NCBI RefSeq assembly: GCF_000719705.1
Contig: NZ_JOHO01000027.1
Coordinates: 70,791-134,790 of the forward strand
From: Streptomyces sp. NRRL S-350
GTDB lineage: Bacteria; Actinomycetota; Actinomycetes; Streptomycetales; Streptomycetaceae
Length of the DNA: 64,000 bases
Reading direction: 5' to 3'
The notes under the pieces were generated by a model that saw only the letters and a program-made list of their open reading frames with translations, had not been told where the DNA came from and ran no database searches. Shown here piece by piece: positions 24,731 to 38,803 of this stretch. How positions within the stretch are numbered: position 1 is the first letter of the stretch; each line of letters opens with the position of its first letter. A program made the translations under genes and the position numbers.

Positions 24731-25267
24731 ATGGCAGACGGCGCGACTCTGGGCAGCGAAGTCGAACTCGAGACGAGTCGCCTGCTGCTCAGACCTTGGC
24801 GGGTAGCCGAGGCTGTCGTCCAGCGTGAGCTGTGGACCGAACGAGATCCACGAGTGCCGCTGCACCGCCGAATCGACGCGGCCGGACACCCCACGGTCGC
24901 GGAGCTCGAGGATTCGATCCGCACCAACCAGCTGTGGTCGACCGGGTTGCTGGCGGTCGAGCGGAAGGCCTCTGGCGACGTCATCGGCTACTGCGGGCTG
25001 GTCGACAGCGGGCGAGGATCGGAAGGGGAACCGGAGCTGGCGTTCGAGCTGCTACGCCGGGTCTGGTGTCGGGGATACGCGACCGAGGCCTCACTCGCGG
25101 TTCTGGACTGGGCGCGATCGTCTGGACACGAACGCCTGTGGGCCACGGTCTGGGACTGGAACACCGCTTCTCGCCGCGTGCTGGCCAAGGTCGGGTTCAC
25201 CGAGACCGAGCGGAAGGAAGTGGACGCCGTGCACGGGACCACCCTGTTCACCACGAGACGGCTCTGA
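24731..25267 (+). CDS. GNAT-family N-acetyltransferase (RimJ/RimL-like)
   Basis: A 178-residue protein, ATG 24731. 'LETSRLLLRPWRVAEA' is the usual RimJ/RimL opening. 'GDVIGYCGLVDSGRGSEGEPE' (in parts) leads to the acetyl-CoA site 'VWCRGYATEASLAVLDWA', and 'ATVWDWNTASRRVLAKVGF' is the C-terminal block with the conserved Asn. It probably acetylates ribosomal-protein or small-molecule amines. It is unrelated in position to the GNAT at 23199. Confidence 0.88.
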   Translation: MADGATLGSEVELETSRLLLRPWRVAEAVVQRELWTERDPRVPLHRRIDAAGHPTVAELEDSIRTNQLWSTGLLAVERKASGDVIGYCGLVDSGRGSEGEPELAFELLRRVWCRGYATEASLAVLDWARSSGHERLWATVWDWNTASRRVLAKVGFTETERKEVDAVHGTTLFTTRRL

Positions 25268-25504
25268 CACACCGACGTTCGGCCTTGCGGACGGCTCCGA
25301 GCCGCGACGGCAGGCGTCAAATGCCCGGTCCGTAGGCCGCCGGCGCGACGGTGTCGGAGCAACTGGTCGCAGCGGGCCACCGAGGGCAGCGGCTTGGCGG
25401 CCGGCGGACGGTGGTTGGGCTTCTGCGCTGGTGGACCCGCTGGTCGCCCTGGTCCCGGCAGCTCCGGACGCGCCGGAGAGATCAGGTCACCGGCCGCTGC
25501 AGCC

Positions 25505-25642
25505 TCAATGGCCCTTTCCCGTGAGGCATCCCCACAGACCACGCAGCGAGCCCTTCTGCTGCGCCTTCTCCTCTGCCGTCCGGGCACGGGCCTGGGCCGC
25601 GCTGATCTGCCGGTGCTCTTCGAGGAACATCCGGGTGAAATG
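25505..25642 (-). other. In-frame continuation of the kinase-like gene beyond an amber codon
   Basis: Directly after the TAG at 25645-25643 the same frame runs 45 more codons ('HFTRMFLEEHRQISAAQARA', 'TAEEKAQQKGSLRGLWGCLT') to a TGA at 25507-25505. The peptide is helical, charged and coding-like, and fits as the natural tail of the upstream protein. The TAG is therefore either a recent nonsense mutation or a readthrough site. Confidence 0.5.
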
Positions 25643-26476
25643 CTACTGCCGCGCGCTGTCGGCCTGCTGCTCCTCCTCGCGGCGCCGTAGCGCCTCCAGT
25701 TGCCCGGGGGTCCGGGGCCGCATCTCGGGGCGCAGCGTGCTGCCGTCGGTCATGGCGTCCCGGAGCAACGCGATGCACGCGGCGGCGTCCTGGGGGCGCT
25801 CGGCCGGGTCGCGGGCCGTGAGCCGCTGCACCACGGCCAGGTACGGCAGAGGTGCGAGGCGTCCGTCGTCGTCGTGGTGCAGCATGGCCACCAGGACCCG
25901 CCCGGCGCCGTAGAAGTCGGAACGCGCGTCGGCCGGCCGCTCCGGGGCGGCGAAGAAGCTGTCGTCCGCGGCGGGTACCGGCAGGCCGGGGAGCCCGGCG
26001 TCCAGGAGGATGACGGGCCGGTCGAGGTCATCGGTGAGGAGGATGTTCGACGGCCGGACGCCACCGTGCGCGAGGCCGCCGGCGTGCAGGTGCTCCAGCC
26101 CGCGCAGGACGTCGGTGACCAGGGTGCCGGCCGTGCGCGGGGCCCAATTGCCCACGGTGTCGGCGAGTTCGGCGGCGAGGGTGTGGCCTTCGAGGCGCTC
26201 CATGACGAGGAAGGAGGCGGGGGACCCGTCGGGCCCGGCGGTCGTGCCGCTGTCGTGGCAGGTGACGATCGTGGGCGACGGCTGCGACAGGACACGGACC
26301 CGGTCCTGGAAGCGCTGTGCGGCGTCGGTGCCGACCACGAACCTGATGGCGACGGGCCGCTGCGCGGCAGTGTCGACGGCCTGCCACACCCCTTCCCGCC
26401 CCGCCCCGGCCCCGCCGCCCGCCCCCAGGCGCCGCTCCACACCGTAGCGCCCTTCGACCACCCACCCCTGCTCCAC
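25643..26476 (-). CDS. Serine/threonine kinase-like protein, predicted pseudokinase
   Basis: A 277-residue protein with a Hanks-type kinase layout: Gly-rich 'LGAGGGAGAGREGVW', 'QRPVAIRFV' (beta3), 'ASFLVMERLEGHTL' hinge, 'LHAGGLAHGGVRPSNILL' catalytic loop, 'VILLDAGLPGL' in place of DFG, and 'RSDFYGAGRVLVAML'. Key residues differ: the beta3 Lys is Arg, the HRD Asp is Gly (HGG) and the loop Lys is Arg, while the loop Asn and DFG Asp remain. It probably binds but does not phosphorylate, acting as a scaffold or sensor. No membrane segment precedes the amber stop. Confidence 0.75.
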   Translation of the reverse strand: MEQGWVVEGRYGVERRLGAGGGAGAGREGVWQAVDTAAQRPVAIRFVVGTDAAQRFQDRVRVLSQPSPTIVTCHDSGTTAGPDGSPASFLVMERLEGHTLAAELADTVGNWAPRTAGTLVTDVLRGLEHLHAGGLAHGGVRPSNILLTDDLDRPVILLDAGLPGLPVPAADDSFFAAPERPADARSDFYGAGRVLVAMLHHDDDGRLAPLPYLAVVQRLTARDPAERPQDAAACIALLRDAMTDGSTLRPEMRPRTPGQLEALRRREEEQQADSARQ

Positions 26477-27034
26477 GGATTCCCCCTCCGATGCCGGGCG
26501 TTGACGTACGTTCCTTCTCCCGCGCCAGGCTATGCGCGTCGCAGAGGGCGGTGCCAGCCCGGCACTTCGAGCTCTTGGCGTTCAGTCCCGGAGGAATACC
26601 GGCGGCACCCAGAGGACTGGCGGTGCCGCGCGAGCAGCGGTTGGCTCTGCTCATGCGAACGGGTTCTGGTCCGACTTCTGTGACGAGGTGACGCTGAGTG
26701 TGTCGGCCTCATGTGAGTCGGCCCATCGCTGACGGGTGTCTGATGAGGGTGGCTGCGAGGGCTGTGAAGGCGAGGACATGGTCGGGTCGGCGTTCGTGGC
26801 ATCGGTTGAGCCGGCGGAACGCCCCGAGCCGGGAGGGTTGGGTCGGCCGCGCGGCGAGGTGCCCGCCGTGGCAGGTCCTCTTCCGCACGGCCTCCCGCCG
26901 AACCGGGCGGCCTCCCGCCGAACCGCACGGCCTGAGCCCCGATCTGAGTACCCATGCTCAGGTCCGCAGGGCTGCGCCCCAGTAGCGTCGTGATCAAGAC
27001 CGCAAGCAGATCGGCCGACACGGGGGGCGAACGA
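26477..27034. other. Intergenic stretch with IS5 relic
   Basis: Between the kinase-like gene and the membrane protein. The only recognisable coding trace is the relic at 26709-26825. A 20-base segment with CCGCCGAACCG is duplicated near 26894-26930. Confidence 0.5.
26709..26825 (-). pseudogene. IS5-family transposase C-terminal fragment
   Basis: The minus frame reads 'FRRLNRCHERRPDHVLAFTA' then 'LAATLIRHPSAMGRLT' to a TGA. This is the C-terminal helix of IS5-group transposases ('..RRWERRPDHVLAFLALAATLI..'). Confidence 0.55.
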
Positions 27035-27706
27035 ATGCAGACCAGTGACCGCACCACGACCCGCAGGTGGCCGGTGATCCTCGGCATGGTGCTCCCTCTC
27101 CTCCTGATCGGCGCGGTCGCATCCGGGACATGGGCCTGGGACCACGGTCACGGTCCGATCGCCAGGCACGACAGGCCCGGGACGGACGCCGGGAAGGCCC
27201 GGGACAGCATCCAGAGCGCCCTCGAGGGCGCCGTGGGCGCCATCACCCCGCAGGTCGCGCACTCCGACGGCTGGTACTACGTGGTCCGCGACCCGGACCA
27301 CTGGGACGGCGAGCCGGTGCAGACCTCCACCGTCTACCGCATGTGGTCGCTCCAGGCCCCGGTCGACCGCTCGAAGTACCAAGCCCTCGCCGACCAGCTC
27401 GCCCAGTACTGGACGGCGCACGGCTACGCCGTCGGCAAGTTCCGGAACTTCGTCGGCGCGAACACCGACACCTTCCCGACGGACGAACGGCAGATCTCCG
27501 CCACCTCGCCCGACGGCGTCCAGGTGACCCTGGAGATGGACACCCCGGGTGTGAGCCTGCAGGCCTCCGTGGACGGCGTCCGGTACGCGGGCACCGAGGT
27601 GTACGGGAAGGACCCCTCCCAGCCCGGCCGCCGGCTGGACGACTACTCGCACCAGCTGACCGTGACGCCACCGAGCAGGGACGACCCGTACTGGTCGCAC
27701 CGCTGA
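27035..27706 (+). CDS. Membrane-anchored extracytoplasmic protein of unknown function
   Basis: A 223-residue protein started at ATG 27035; the longer frame from 26954 lacks a ribosome site. One N-terminal membrane helix (WPVILGMVLPLLLIGAVASG) anchors an outer domain with 'DGWYYVVRDPDHWDGEPVQTS' (in parts) and 'GVQVTLEMDTPGVSLQASVDG', a mixed alpha/beta pattern typical of small actinobacterial surface proteins. It lies convergent to the flavoprotein at 27808 with 100 bases between and is probably not part of the polyketide cluster. Confidence 0.8.
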   Translation: MQTSDRTTTRRWPVILGMVLPLLLIGAVASGTWAWDHGHGPIARHDRPGTDAGKARDSIQSALEGAVGAITPQVAHSDGWYYVVRDPDHWDGEPVQTSTVYRMWSLQAPVDRSKYQALADQLAQYWTAHGYAVGKFRNFVGANTDTFPTDERQISATSPDGVQVTLEMDTPGVSLQASVDGVRYAGTEVYGKDPSQPGRRLDDYSHQLTVTPPSRDDPYWSHR

Positions 27707-27807
27707 GCCGCGGCGGGCTGGTCCGCGGATCCTCCGTCTCGGCGCTCACCCTGGTCGGAGCCCGCGTCGGCGGTCCGGAGGGGGCCGGCGATCCGGGCAG
27801 CTGCTGC

Positions 27808-29355
27808 TCAGACCGCGAACCAGCGTTCGACGGCAGCCCGCAGGGCGGCCGGCTCGGCCGGGTCCGGGACGGGTGAGCCGCAGGCCCAGGCCACGTAGCC
27901 GTCGGGGCGGATCAGCAGGCCGGTGAGGTCGGCCGGGCCGCCCTGCGCGATGACGAGGTCGACGGCGTCCTGTTCCTTCGGCAGTACGGCTGCCAGTGAC
28001 TGGTCCTCGGTCAGGTCTATCAGCAACGGCCGGGCGGTCCGGGCGAGTTCGGCGAGCCGGACCTTCTTCGTTCCGGTGGTCAGCTCCAACTCCGGTGCGA
28101 AGTAGCCGACTGCGGGGTGGGGATCGGTGACGCCCATCTCGTAGCGCACGTCGGTGCCCGCAGTGAGGTCGGCGAGGTGCTGGACGACCTCCTTGCGGGT
28201 GAGGAGTTCGGCGAAGAGTTCGCGCAGGGCGGTGGTGTCGCTGCCCGGTGCGGTGAGCGCGGACTGTGCTTCGGCGTTGAGCACCATGCGGCGGGCGGCT
28301 TGGCGGCGCTCGGTGTCGTAGCTGTCGAGCAGGCCGGGCGGGGCGGTGTCGCGCAGTGCGGCGGCGAGCTTCCAGCCGAGGTTGGCGGCGTCCTGCAGGC
28401 CGAGGTTCAGCCCGGGGCCGCCGCCGGAGGTGTAGACGTGGGCGGCGTCGCCGATCAGAAAGACCCGGCGGTCGCGGAACCGGTCGGCGACCCGGGTGTT
28501 GCCGCCGGTCAGCCGCCGCAGCACGTGCGGGCCCGTTCCGTCCGGCGGGCCGAGCGGCAGGTCGACGCCGAGGACCCGGCGGATGCTCGACTCCATTTCG
28601 GCCAGGGTCATCGGCTTGTCCGAGGCGGGCTGGTCCCACTCGGTGGTGCTGACCAGCGGCGGCTGGCCGGGGAACGGCGCGTAGGAGAAGCCGCCCTGGT
28701 CGGTGCGGTGGGGCAGGAAGGGCAGGACCGGCCCGTGGCCGGGGATGACGAGGGCGCCGTTGACCGGGTCGACCCAGTCGGCCGGGACGGTGGCGTGGGC
28801 GGTGCGGTTGGTGCGGCGGTCGTAGCTGACGCCGGGGAACCCGATTCCGGAGAGCTTGCGGGTGACGCTGCGCGCGCCGTCCGCGCCGACCACGTAGCGG
28901 GCGCGGAGCTGCTGGTCGCCGTCGGGGCCGGTGATGTCGAGGGTGACGGAGTCCTCGTCCTGGGTGACGGCACCGACCCGGTGTCCGCGCCGCAGGTCGA
29001 CGCCGAGTGCGCGGGCGCGCTCCTCCAGGACCTGGACGATGCGGTGCTGCGGGGCGGCCAGGCCGAAGACGGGGCTGTCGTCCAGCAGGCCGAGGTTGAG
29101 GCCCATGGCGGCGAACATGAAGTAGGCGGAGTTCGGCAGCGGGGGCTCCGGGCTGCCGCTGAGCGGTTCGTACAGGCCGCGGTGGTCGGCGAGGCGCACC
29201 ACCTGGCCGAGCAGGCCGTTGGCCTTGGGTTCGGTGCTGGGCTGTGGGAGCTGCTCCAGCACGATCGGGCGGATGCCGGCCAGGCTCAGCTCGCAGGCCA
29301 GCATCAGCCCGTTGGGGCCGCCTCCCACGATGATCACGTCGGCTGTCACGGTCAC
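27808..29355 (-). CDS. FAD-dependent aromatic monooxygenase (PheA/TfdB class)
   Basis: A 515-residue enzyme from GTG 29355 after AAGGAG. FAD site 'DVIIVGGGPNGLMLACELSL', central 'VVGADGARSVTRKLSGI' (DG fingerprint) and the second FAD block 'RVFLIGDAAHVYTSGGGPGL' with 'NLGLQDAANLGWKLA' are all present. A thioredoxin-like C-terminal domain ends 'LLIRPDGYVAWACGS'. This is the class containing rifampicin monooxygenase and PgaE/RdmE polyketide hydroxylases; it would hydroxylate an aromatic substrate using NAD(P)H and O2. The TetR gene 29415 lies directly upstream in the same direction, so the pair may be co-transcribed and may tailor or detoxify the cluster product. Confidence 0.9.
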   Translation of the reverse strand: MTVTADVIIVGGGPNGLMLACELSLAGIRPIVLEQLPQPSTEPKANGLLGQVVRLADHRGLYEPLSGSPEPPLPNSAYFMFAAMGLNLGLLDDSPVFGLAAPQHRIVQVLEERARALGVDLRRGHRVGAVTQDEDSVTLDITGPDGDQQLRARYVVGADGARSVTRKLSGIGFPGVSYDRRTNRTAHATVPADWVDPVNGALVIPGHGPVLPFLPHRTDQGGFSYAPFPGQPPLVSTTEWDQPASDKPMTLAEMESSIRRVLGVDLPLGPPDGTGPHVLRRLTGGNTRVADRFRDRRVFLIGDAAHVYTSGGGPGLNLGLQDAANLGWKLAAALRDTAPPGLLDSYDTERRQAARRMVLNAEAQSALTAPGSDTTALRELFAELLTRKEVVQHLADLTAGTDVRYEMGVTDPHPAVGYFAPELELTTGTKKVRLAELARTARPLLIDLTEDQSLAAVLPKEQDAVDLVIAQGGPADLTGLLIRPDGYVAWACGSPVPDPAEPAALRAAVERWFAV

Positions 29356-29414
29356 GTCTCCTTGGTGCGAACGGGAATGGGTGGCACCGGAAGTCAGGGG
29401 GTCGCCGCTCTTCG

Positions 29415-30047
29415 CTACGGGACCGGCAGGCCGGCGGCGAGTTGGTCGAAGACCTGGGCCAGGACCGCGCCGAGCGGCACGGGTTCGTCGGCGCGCAGGC
29501 TGTGCTCGACGGCCACGGCGCTGCCGGCCGCGACCACGGCCGCGACCAGCTTCGGGTAGACGTCGCGTTCGGCGTCGGTGCCGGTGCGCCGCGCGACGGC
29601 CTTGGCCAACTCCTGCTGGGCGGCGGCGTTGGCCTTGACGATCTCACCGGCCAGCGCGGGTTCGGCCAGCATCAGCCGCACCCCCTCGCGCCACCGCTCG
29701 TTCTGCGGCGCGGAGCTGTCCGGCGGCACGAACTGGGCCAGGACTGCGTGGAGCAGCGACTCCCACAGCGGTTCGCCGACCGGGCGGGCGAGCAGGTCGT
29801 CCGCGACCCGGAGCATCCGCTCCAGGTGGCTGGCGGCGATCGCCTCGGCCTTACCGGCGAAGTAGTTGCGGAAGGTGCGGACGGAGACGTTGGCCTCGGC
29901 AGCGATCCGGTCGACCGTCACGTCGGCCCAGCCGTGCAGGACGCAGAGCCGGATCGCCGCCTGGCTCAGCGCGACCCGGGTCTCCCGCTTCTTGCGCTCC
30001 CGGAGTCCGGGCTGCCCCGTCGTGCGGGCCTCGTCTGTGGGTGCCAT
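29415..30047 (-). CDS. TetR-family regulator of the polyketide cluster
   Basis: A 210-residue protein from ATG 30047. DNA-binding domain at residues ~20-65: 'TRVALSQAAIRLCVLHGWAD' and 'VTVDRIAAEANVSVRTFRNYF' (in parts). The C-terminal helices belong to the TetR_C group of Streptomyces regulators of FAD monooxygenases. The gene precedes the flavoprotein (60-base gap), and two palindromes lie 17-62 bases upstream of its start, in the promoter region facing the PKS operon 0.7 kb away. Autoregulation and ligand-released expression of flavoprotein and PKS genes are inferred. Confidence 0.9.
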   Translation of the reverse strand: MAPTDEARTTGQPGLRERKKRETRVALSQAAIRLCVLHGWADVTVDRIAAEANVSVRTFRNYFAGKAEAIAASHLERMLRVADDLLARPVGEPLWESLLHAVLAQFVPPDSSAPQNERWREGVRLMLAEPALAGEIVKANAAAQQELAKAVARRTGTDAERDVYPKLVAAVVAAGSAVAVEHSLRADEPVPLGAVLAQVFDQLAAGLPVP

Positions 30048-30063
30048 GAGAGCAGCATAGGAA

Positions 30064-30086
30064 AATCTTGCCGTCTCGGCAAGATT
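30064..30086. promoter_or_regulatory. TetR operator 1
   Basis: AATCTTGCCG (30064-30073) is perfectly complementary to CGGCAAGATT (30077-30086) with a 3-base spacer, just upstream of the TetR start at 30047. Confidence 0.75.
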
Positions 30087-30093
30087 ACCGGAT

Positions 30094-30109
30094 CGGCAAA
30101 TATTTGCCG
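30094..30109. promoter_or_regulatory. TetR operator 2 (16-bp perfect palindrome)
   Basis: CGGCAAATATTTGCCG is self-complementary. It is built from the same CGGCAA hexamer as operator 1 but with the hexamers facing the other way, 7 bases to its right. Confidence 0.7.
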
Positions 30110-30808
30110 GGGTTGCCCGCCGGGCCGCGAAGGCGCCGCATGCCTGCTCACCCGCGTCAGCGAGCCGGAAGTCGACCGGCGCCAGGCCGAGTTCGTGAGG
30201 TCGGCCGCGCCGCCCGCCCGACCACCCGGCCCCGCCCGACCACCCGGACCCGACCTGCCGCCCGGACCCGACCTGCCGCCCGGCACACCCCGTCGGCAGT
30301 CGGTCAGGGTCACCGTGGCGACTTCCGGCCGCCTGCACGGTTCGCGGCACCGGGTGGGGCTGCTCGACCACGCCGGGTGCAGCAACTGGTATTCACATTT
30401 TGCTTTCTTAAACAAGGGCGCATAGGAGCGTTAGCAGGGCGCTAAGTTGCGTGGCTGGGCGCGCAGAGGGGGCACGTCCGACTGGCTTTGCGCCGGGCCC
30501 CTTGCCAAATCCCCGTCCGTGCGGCTGGATGGTCCCCAATCACGCTCCTCGGTGGTGTCTCCATCGGGTCGCCGTCCCGGCCTTCGCGAAATCCCTTACA
30601 CGTCACGCCTGTTGACTGCAGGGAGTCTCGCCGCCGGTTCTCCGTAGCGGGTTCGGTGCCGCCGTTGCCGGCGGCCTCTGCCGCGGCCTTCCGGCCGTCT
30701 CCCGTGCGGACCGCTGCCCGATCAGCGTGACCGGTTGCGTCGCGGCTCGCGACGCGGTGGTCGTCCGCGCAGTTCGCGGACGCGCAATTCGAGTGTCGAG
30801 TGGTGGTC
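30110..30808. other. Long leader region of the PKS operon
   Basis: About 700 bases. At 30210-30285 GC-rich units (GCCCGACCACCCGG twice, CCCGACCTGCCGCCCGGA twice) are tandemly arranged. The segment 30389-30450 is markedly AT-richer (TATTCACATTTTGCTTTCTTAAACAA) and is the best candidate for the PKS operon promoter. Open frames here look like chance. Confidence 0.5.
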
Positions 30809-31111
30809 ATGTCTGCCCACGCCAGGTCCGATCCGCCGGAACCGTCCGATCCCCCGGCCATGCCCGACCCCCCGCCCGTGCCCGACCCAGCGCCCCGGCC
30901 GAATCCGGCAGGGCTGGTGGTCCTGCGCGGCGGCCCGCCCGGGCTTTCGCCCCTGCACCGGATCCCGGAGGCCCAGCCGGCCCCCTCCCGGGTCGTCATC
31001 ACCTTCTACGGGCGGCACCAGCACTTCGAGCGCACCCGCAGGACCGAGTCCGTGCGCGACGTGCAGCTACCGGTCTTCCAGTGGACCTACAGCACAGCGG
31101 TCGCGGAGTAG
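30809..31111 (+). CDS. Small DUF5988-like protein of the polyketide cluster
   Basis: A 100-residue protein from ATG 30809. The first ~35 residues are Pro/Asp-rich. The rest reads 'AGLVVLRGGPPGLSPLHRIP' then 'VVITFYGRHQHFERTRRTE' and 'LPVFQWTYSTAVAE'. The pattern '..LRGGP..(Y/H)xHFE..(V)FxWxxxTxVAE' is that of DUF5988, small proteins often encoded beside PKS genes. It stops 28 bases before the PKS start, so the two are co-transcribed. Function unknown; an accessory or regulatory partner of the PKS is inferred. Confidence 0.7.
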   Translation: MSAHARSDPPEPSDPPAMPDPPPVPDPAPRPNPAGLVVLRGGPPGLSPLHRIPEAQPAPSRVVITFYGRHQHFERTRRTESVRDVQLPVFQWTYSTAVAE

Positions 31112-31139
31112 CGCGGCCTCGGAACGGGAGGGACCGAAC

Positions 31140-36593
<5,454 letters not shown>

Positions 36594-36648
36594 GGCCGAC
36601 ACCGTGGCGCACGGGCGAACGCGCCCGTGCGCCCGTCCGGGCCACCCT

Positions 36649-36732
36649 GACGCCCCACCGAACGCCCCACCGGACGCCCCACCGAACGCCCCACCGGACG
36701 CTCCACCGGACGCCCCACCGGACGCTCCACCG
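36649..36732. repeat. 12-bp minisatellite between PKS and methyltransferase genes
   Basis: Seven perfect-length units: G/AACGCCCCACCG with two GACGCTCCACCG variants, ending 5 bases before the AGGAGG of the next gene. It is untranslated in the operon. Confidence 0.85.
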
Positions 36733-36752
36733 AACGACACAGGAGGACTCCC

Positions 36753-37775
36753 ATGGCCTCAGCCCCCGAACGTCCACTGCCGGACGGTTTCCTGACCCTC
36801 GAAGGGCAACAGCGGTTCCTCGACACCTTCCTACCGGTCCGCAACCGGGTGCTCCGCGAGTTCTACCACGGGCCCCGCACCCGCGACCGGGCCCCGCGGA
36901 CGGCGGCCCCCGCATGGCGGGCGGCGATCCGCCTGCTGGGCACCCGCACCGACGAGACCGTCCCCGAGCTGTACCGGCTGTACTACAACCGGCTGTTCGC
37001 CGCGATCTGGCTGGCGCTGAACTGGGGGCCCTACACCCCCGCGATCCGTCAGCTCCCCGACCCGCTCCAGCGCATCCACCTCTCCCAGGTCAACTCCGTG
37101 GACACCTGCTGGCGGCCCGCCGTGGAGAGCGCTCCCCCCGACGGCCTCCTCGTCGAGGTCGGCACCGGACTCAGCGACGGCTGGGCCCGCCTCGCCCTCC
37201 TGATGCCGCAGGCCCGGATCGTGACGATCACCATCGAGCGGGACCAGGCTGAGATCGGCCGCCGCATCGCCCGGGAACTCGGTCTCCACGACCGGGTCCG
37301 GTTCAGGGTGGGCGACGTCTTCTCCCCCGGGACCACCCAGGACCTGGCCGGCCAGGCCGACGCCGTCACCGCCATGGGCGTCATCCCGCACTTCCCCCCG
37401 CCCCGCAAGGCGGAAGGCCTCCGCGCGATGGCCGCCATGCTCAAACCCGGCAGCCCGCTCCTGGTCTTCGACGCCTACCGGACCCGGCCGTTCTCCCCCT
37501 TCATGCGGCGAGCGCTCATCAGCTCCCTCAGCTGGTACCCGAGCGGCGCGGACTTCCGCACCGCCCTCGACGAGGCCGGCCTGCGCCCGCTGCGGTTCGA
37601 CATCCACCCGCCCGCGCACTGCCTCCCCTTCGCGGACGACACCCGCGCAACGGCGGCCCTGCGCGAGGAGTTCGGCCCCCTCATCGCCTGGACCTTCCCG
37701 AGGATCGTCAGCGGCTTCATGAAGGGCCTGCTCAAACCGCAAGAGTCGGTCTACCTCTCAGCCGTCCGGAAGTGA
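36753..37775 (+). CDS. Class I SAM-dependent methyltransferase
   Basis: A 340-residue protein, ATG 36753 with AGGAGG. The SAM-binding Rossmann fold starts at ~'DGLLVEVGTGLSDGWARLAL' (motif I, E-V-G-T-G), followed by 'ARIVTITIERDQAEIGRRIA' (motif II region), 'RVRFRVGDVFSP', 'ADAVTAMGVIPHF' and 'LKPGSPLLVFDAYR'. The first ~120 residues form an added helical lid. It is the second gene of the PKS operon, so O- or C-methylation of the polyketide is expected. The final 'QESVYLSAVRK' is the usual beta7 strand. The gene ends 50 bases before the AveC-like gene. Confidence 0.88.
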   Translation: MASAPERPLPDGFLTLEGQQRFLDTFLPVRNRVLREFYHGPRTRDRAPRTAAPAWRAAIRLLGTRTDETVPELYRLYYNRLFAAIWLALNWGPYTPAIRQLPDPLQRIHLSQVNSVDTCWRPAVESAPPDGLLVEVGTGLSDGWARLALLMPQARIVTITIERDQAEIGRRIARELGLHDRVRFRVGDVFSPGTTQDLAGQADAVTAMGVIPHFPPPRKAEGLRAMAAMLKPGSPLLVFDAYRTRPFSPFMRRALISSLSWYPSGADFRTALDEAGLRPLRFDIHPPAHCLPFADDTRATAALREEFGPLIAWTFPRIVSGFMKGLLKPQESVYLSAVRK

Positions 37776-37825
37776 CCCGCCGCCACGCTCCCACCGCCGC
37801 CCGCCACCACCGGAGGTGCCCGCCC

Positions 37826-38803
37826 ATGGACCGGTCCCGATCGGCGAGTCCCGCCGACGAACACACCCGGAAGCCCGCCTCCGCGACCGGACGACGGTGG
37901 CGTGCCCCGGTCACGGCGTGGGCCCTGACCGGGGCGGTCCTCCTGACCGCGGAAGCCTGGGTGATGGGCCGCTGGGCCGTCGGCGGTGCCCGGTGGTTCC
38001 CCGCCGGCACGTACGGGCTCAGCCCCGGCCGGGCCCGGATCCTGGACGCCTACCAGCTCCTCAGCATCGCGGGAGCCGTCGGCAGCACGGCCTGGTCCGC
38101 CTGGTACAGCCTGCGACAACGGGCCCTCGCCGTCGAGACCATGGTGCTCCTCGGATACCTGTCGGCCTTCTGGCTGATGCCGGTCGTCGACTACCACGGC
38201 CAGGTGGCCGCCTACAGCAAGCACCTGATCGCGACCGACGACTGGGGCGCCTACCTCCCCGGGTGGCACGGGCCCTCCCCCGCCACCCACCCCCAGCCGC
38301 TCTTCGTCGGATGGTTCGCCCTCGCCGAGGCCGTGATGTGGGCCCTGCCCACCCTCTGGGTCCTCGATCGCGCCGAACGCCGCCGGCCCGGGCTGTCCGC
38401 GGCCCGGCTGACCCTGATCGCCTTCACCGCGGCCATGGCCGTCGAGGTGGTGCTGGAACCCGTCATGGTCTTCAGCGGCGCGTACGTCTACGCCCGGGCC
38501 GTCCCCCAGCTGACCGTCTTCGCCGGGCACTGGTACCAGGTCCCCGTCTACGCGATGGTCATCGCGGCGACGGTGTACGGCGTCCTGCCCGCCCTGCTCT
38601 GCCACCACCACCGGCACCGGCCCCGCGGCGCGTCCGTCCTCCGCGGGCTGGCGGCACTGCCACCACGGGTCCGCCCCTGGACGGCACTGCTGGCGGTCGT
38701 CGGCGTCACACAGACCGCCTTCCTGGCACTGGCCGCCGGCTACGCCCTGATCCCGGCACTCACCCGTGCGCCCGCGGTCGAGCTCCCCACACACCTCCGG
38801 TGA
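37826..38803 (+). CDS. AveC-like membrane protein (spirocyclase family)
   Basis: A 325-residue integral membrane protein. The start at ATG 37826 is fixed by GGAGGTG 10 bases ahead. Six or so hydrophobic helices are visible. After the third, the block 'LMPVVDYHGQVAAYSKHLI' and 'DDWGAYLPGWHGPSP..PQPLF' (in parts) fits the AveC family pattern D-x-x-x-N/H-Y-...-Y-N/S-...-W-G-x-x-x-P-G-W-x-x-P. AveC in avermectin and MeiC in meilingmycin biosynthesis shape the spiroketal; other homologues are uncharacterised. As the third gene of the operon it may catalyse cyclisation of an oxidised polyketide at the membrane. Confidence 0.75.
   Translation: MDRSRSASPADEHTRKPASATGRRWRAPVTAWALTGAVLLTAEAWVMGRWAVGGARWFPAGTYGLSPGRARILDAYQLLSIAGAVGSTAWSAWYSLRQRALAVETMVLLGYLSAFWLMPVVDYHGQVAAYSKHLIATDDWGAYLPGWHGPSPATHPQPLFVGWFALAEAVMWALPTLWVLDRAERRRPGLSAARLTLIAFTAAMAVEVVLEPVMVFSGAYVYARAVPQLTVFAGHWYQVPVYAMVIAATVYGVLPALLCHHHRHRPRGASVLRGLAALPPRVRPWTALLAVVGVTQTAFLALAAGYALIPALTRAPAVELPTHLR

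Noticed and set aside
26860..26935. Possible CRISPR-like short repeats
   Set aside because: Only two imperfect copies of a GC-rich unit with no spacer pattern and no cas genes in the window.
30442..31002. 186-residue minus-strand frame overlapping the PKS leader
   Set aside because: Gly/Arg/Thr-rich shadow sequence without family similarity; the DUF5988-like frame on the plus strand explains the coding signal.
36604..36795. Pro-rich repeat peptide encoded by the 12-bp minisatellite
   Set aside because: The start is weak and the frame only translates the repeat; it runs into the methyltransferase start without independent support.
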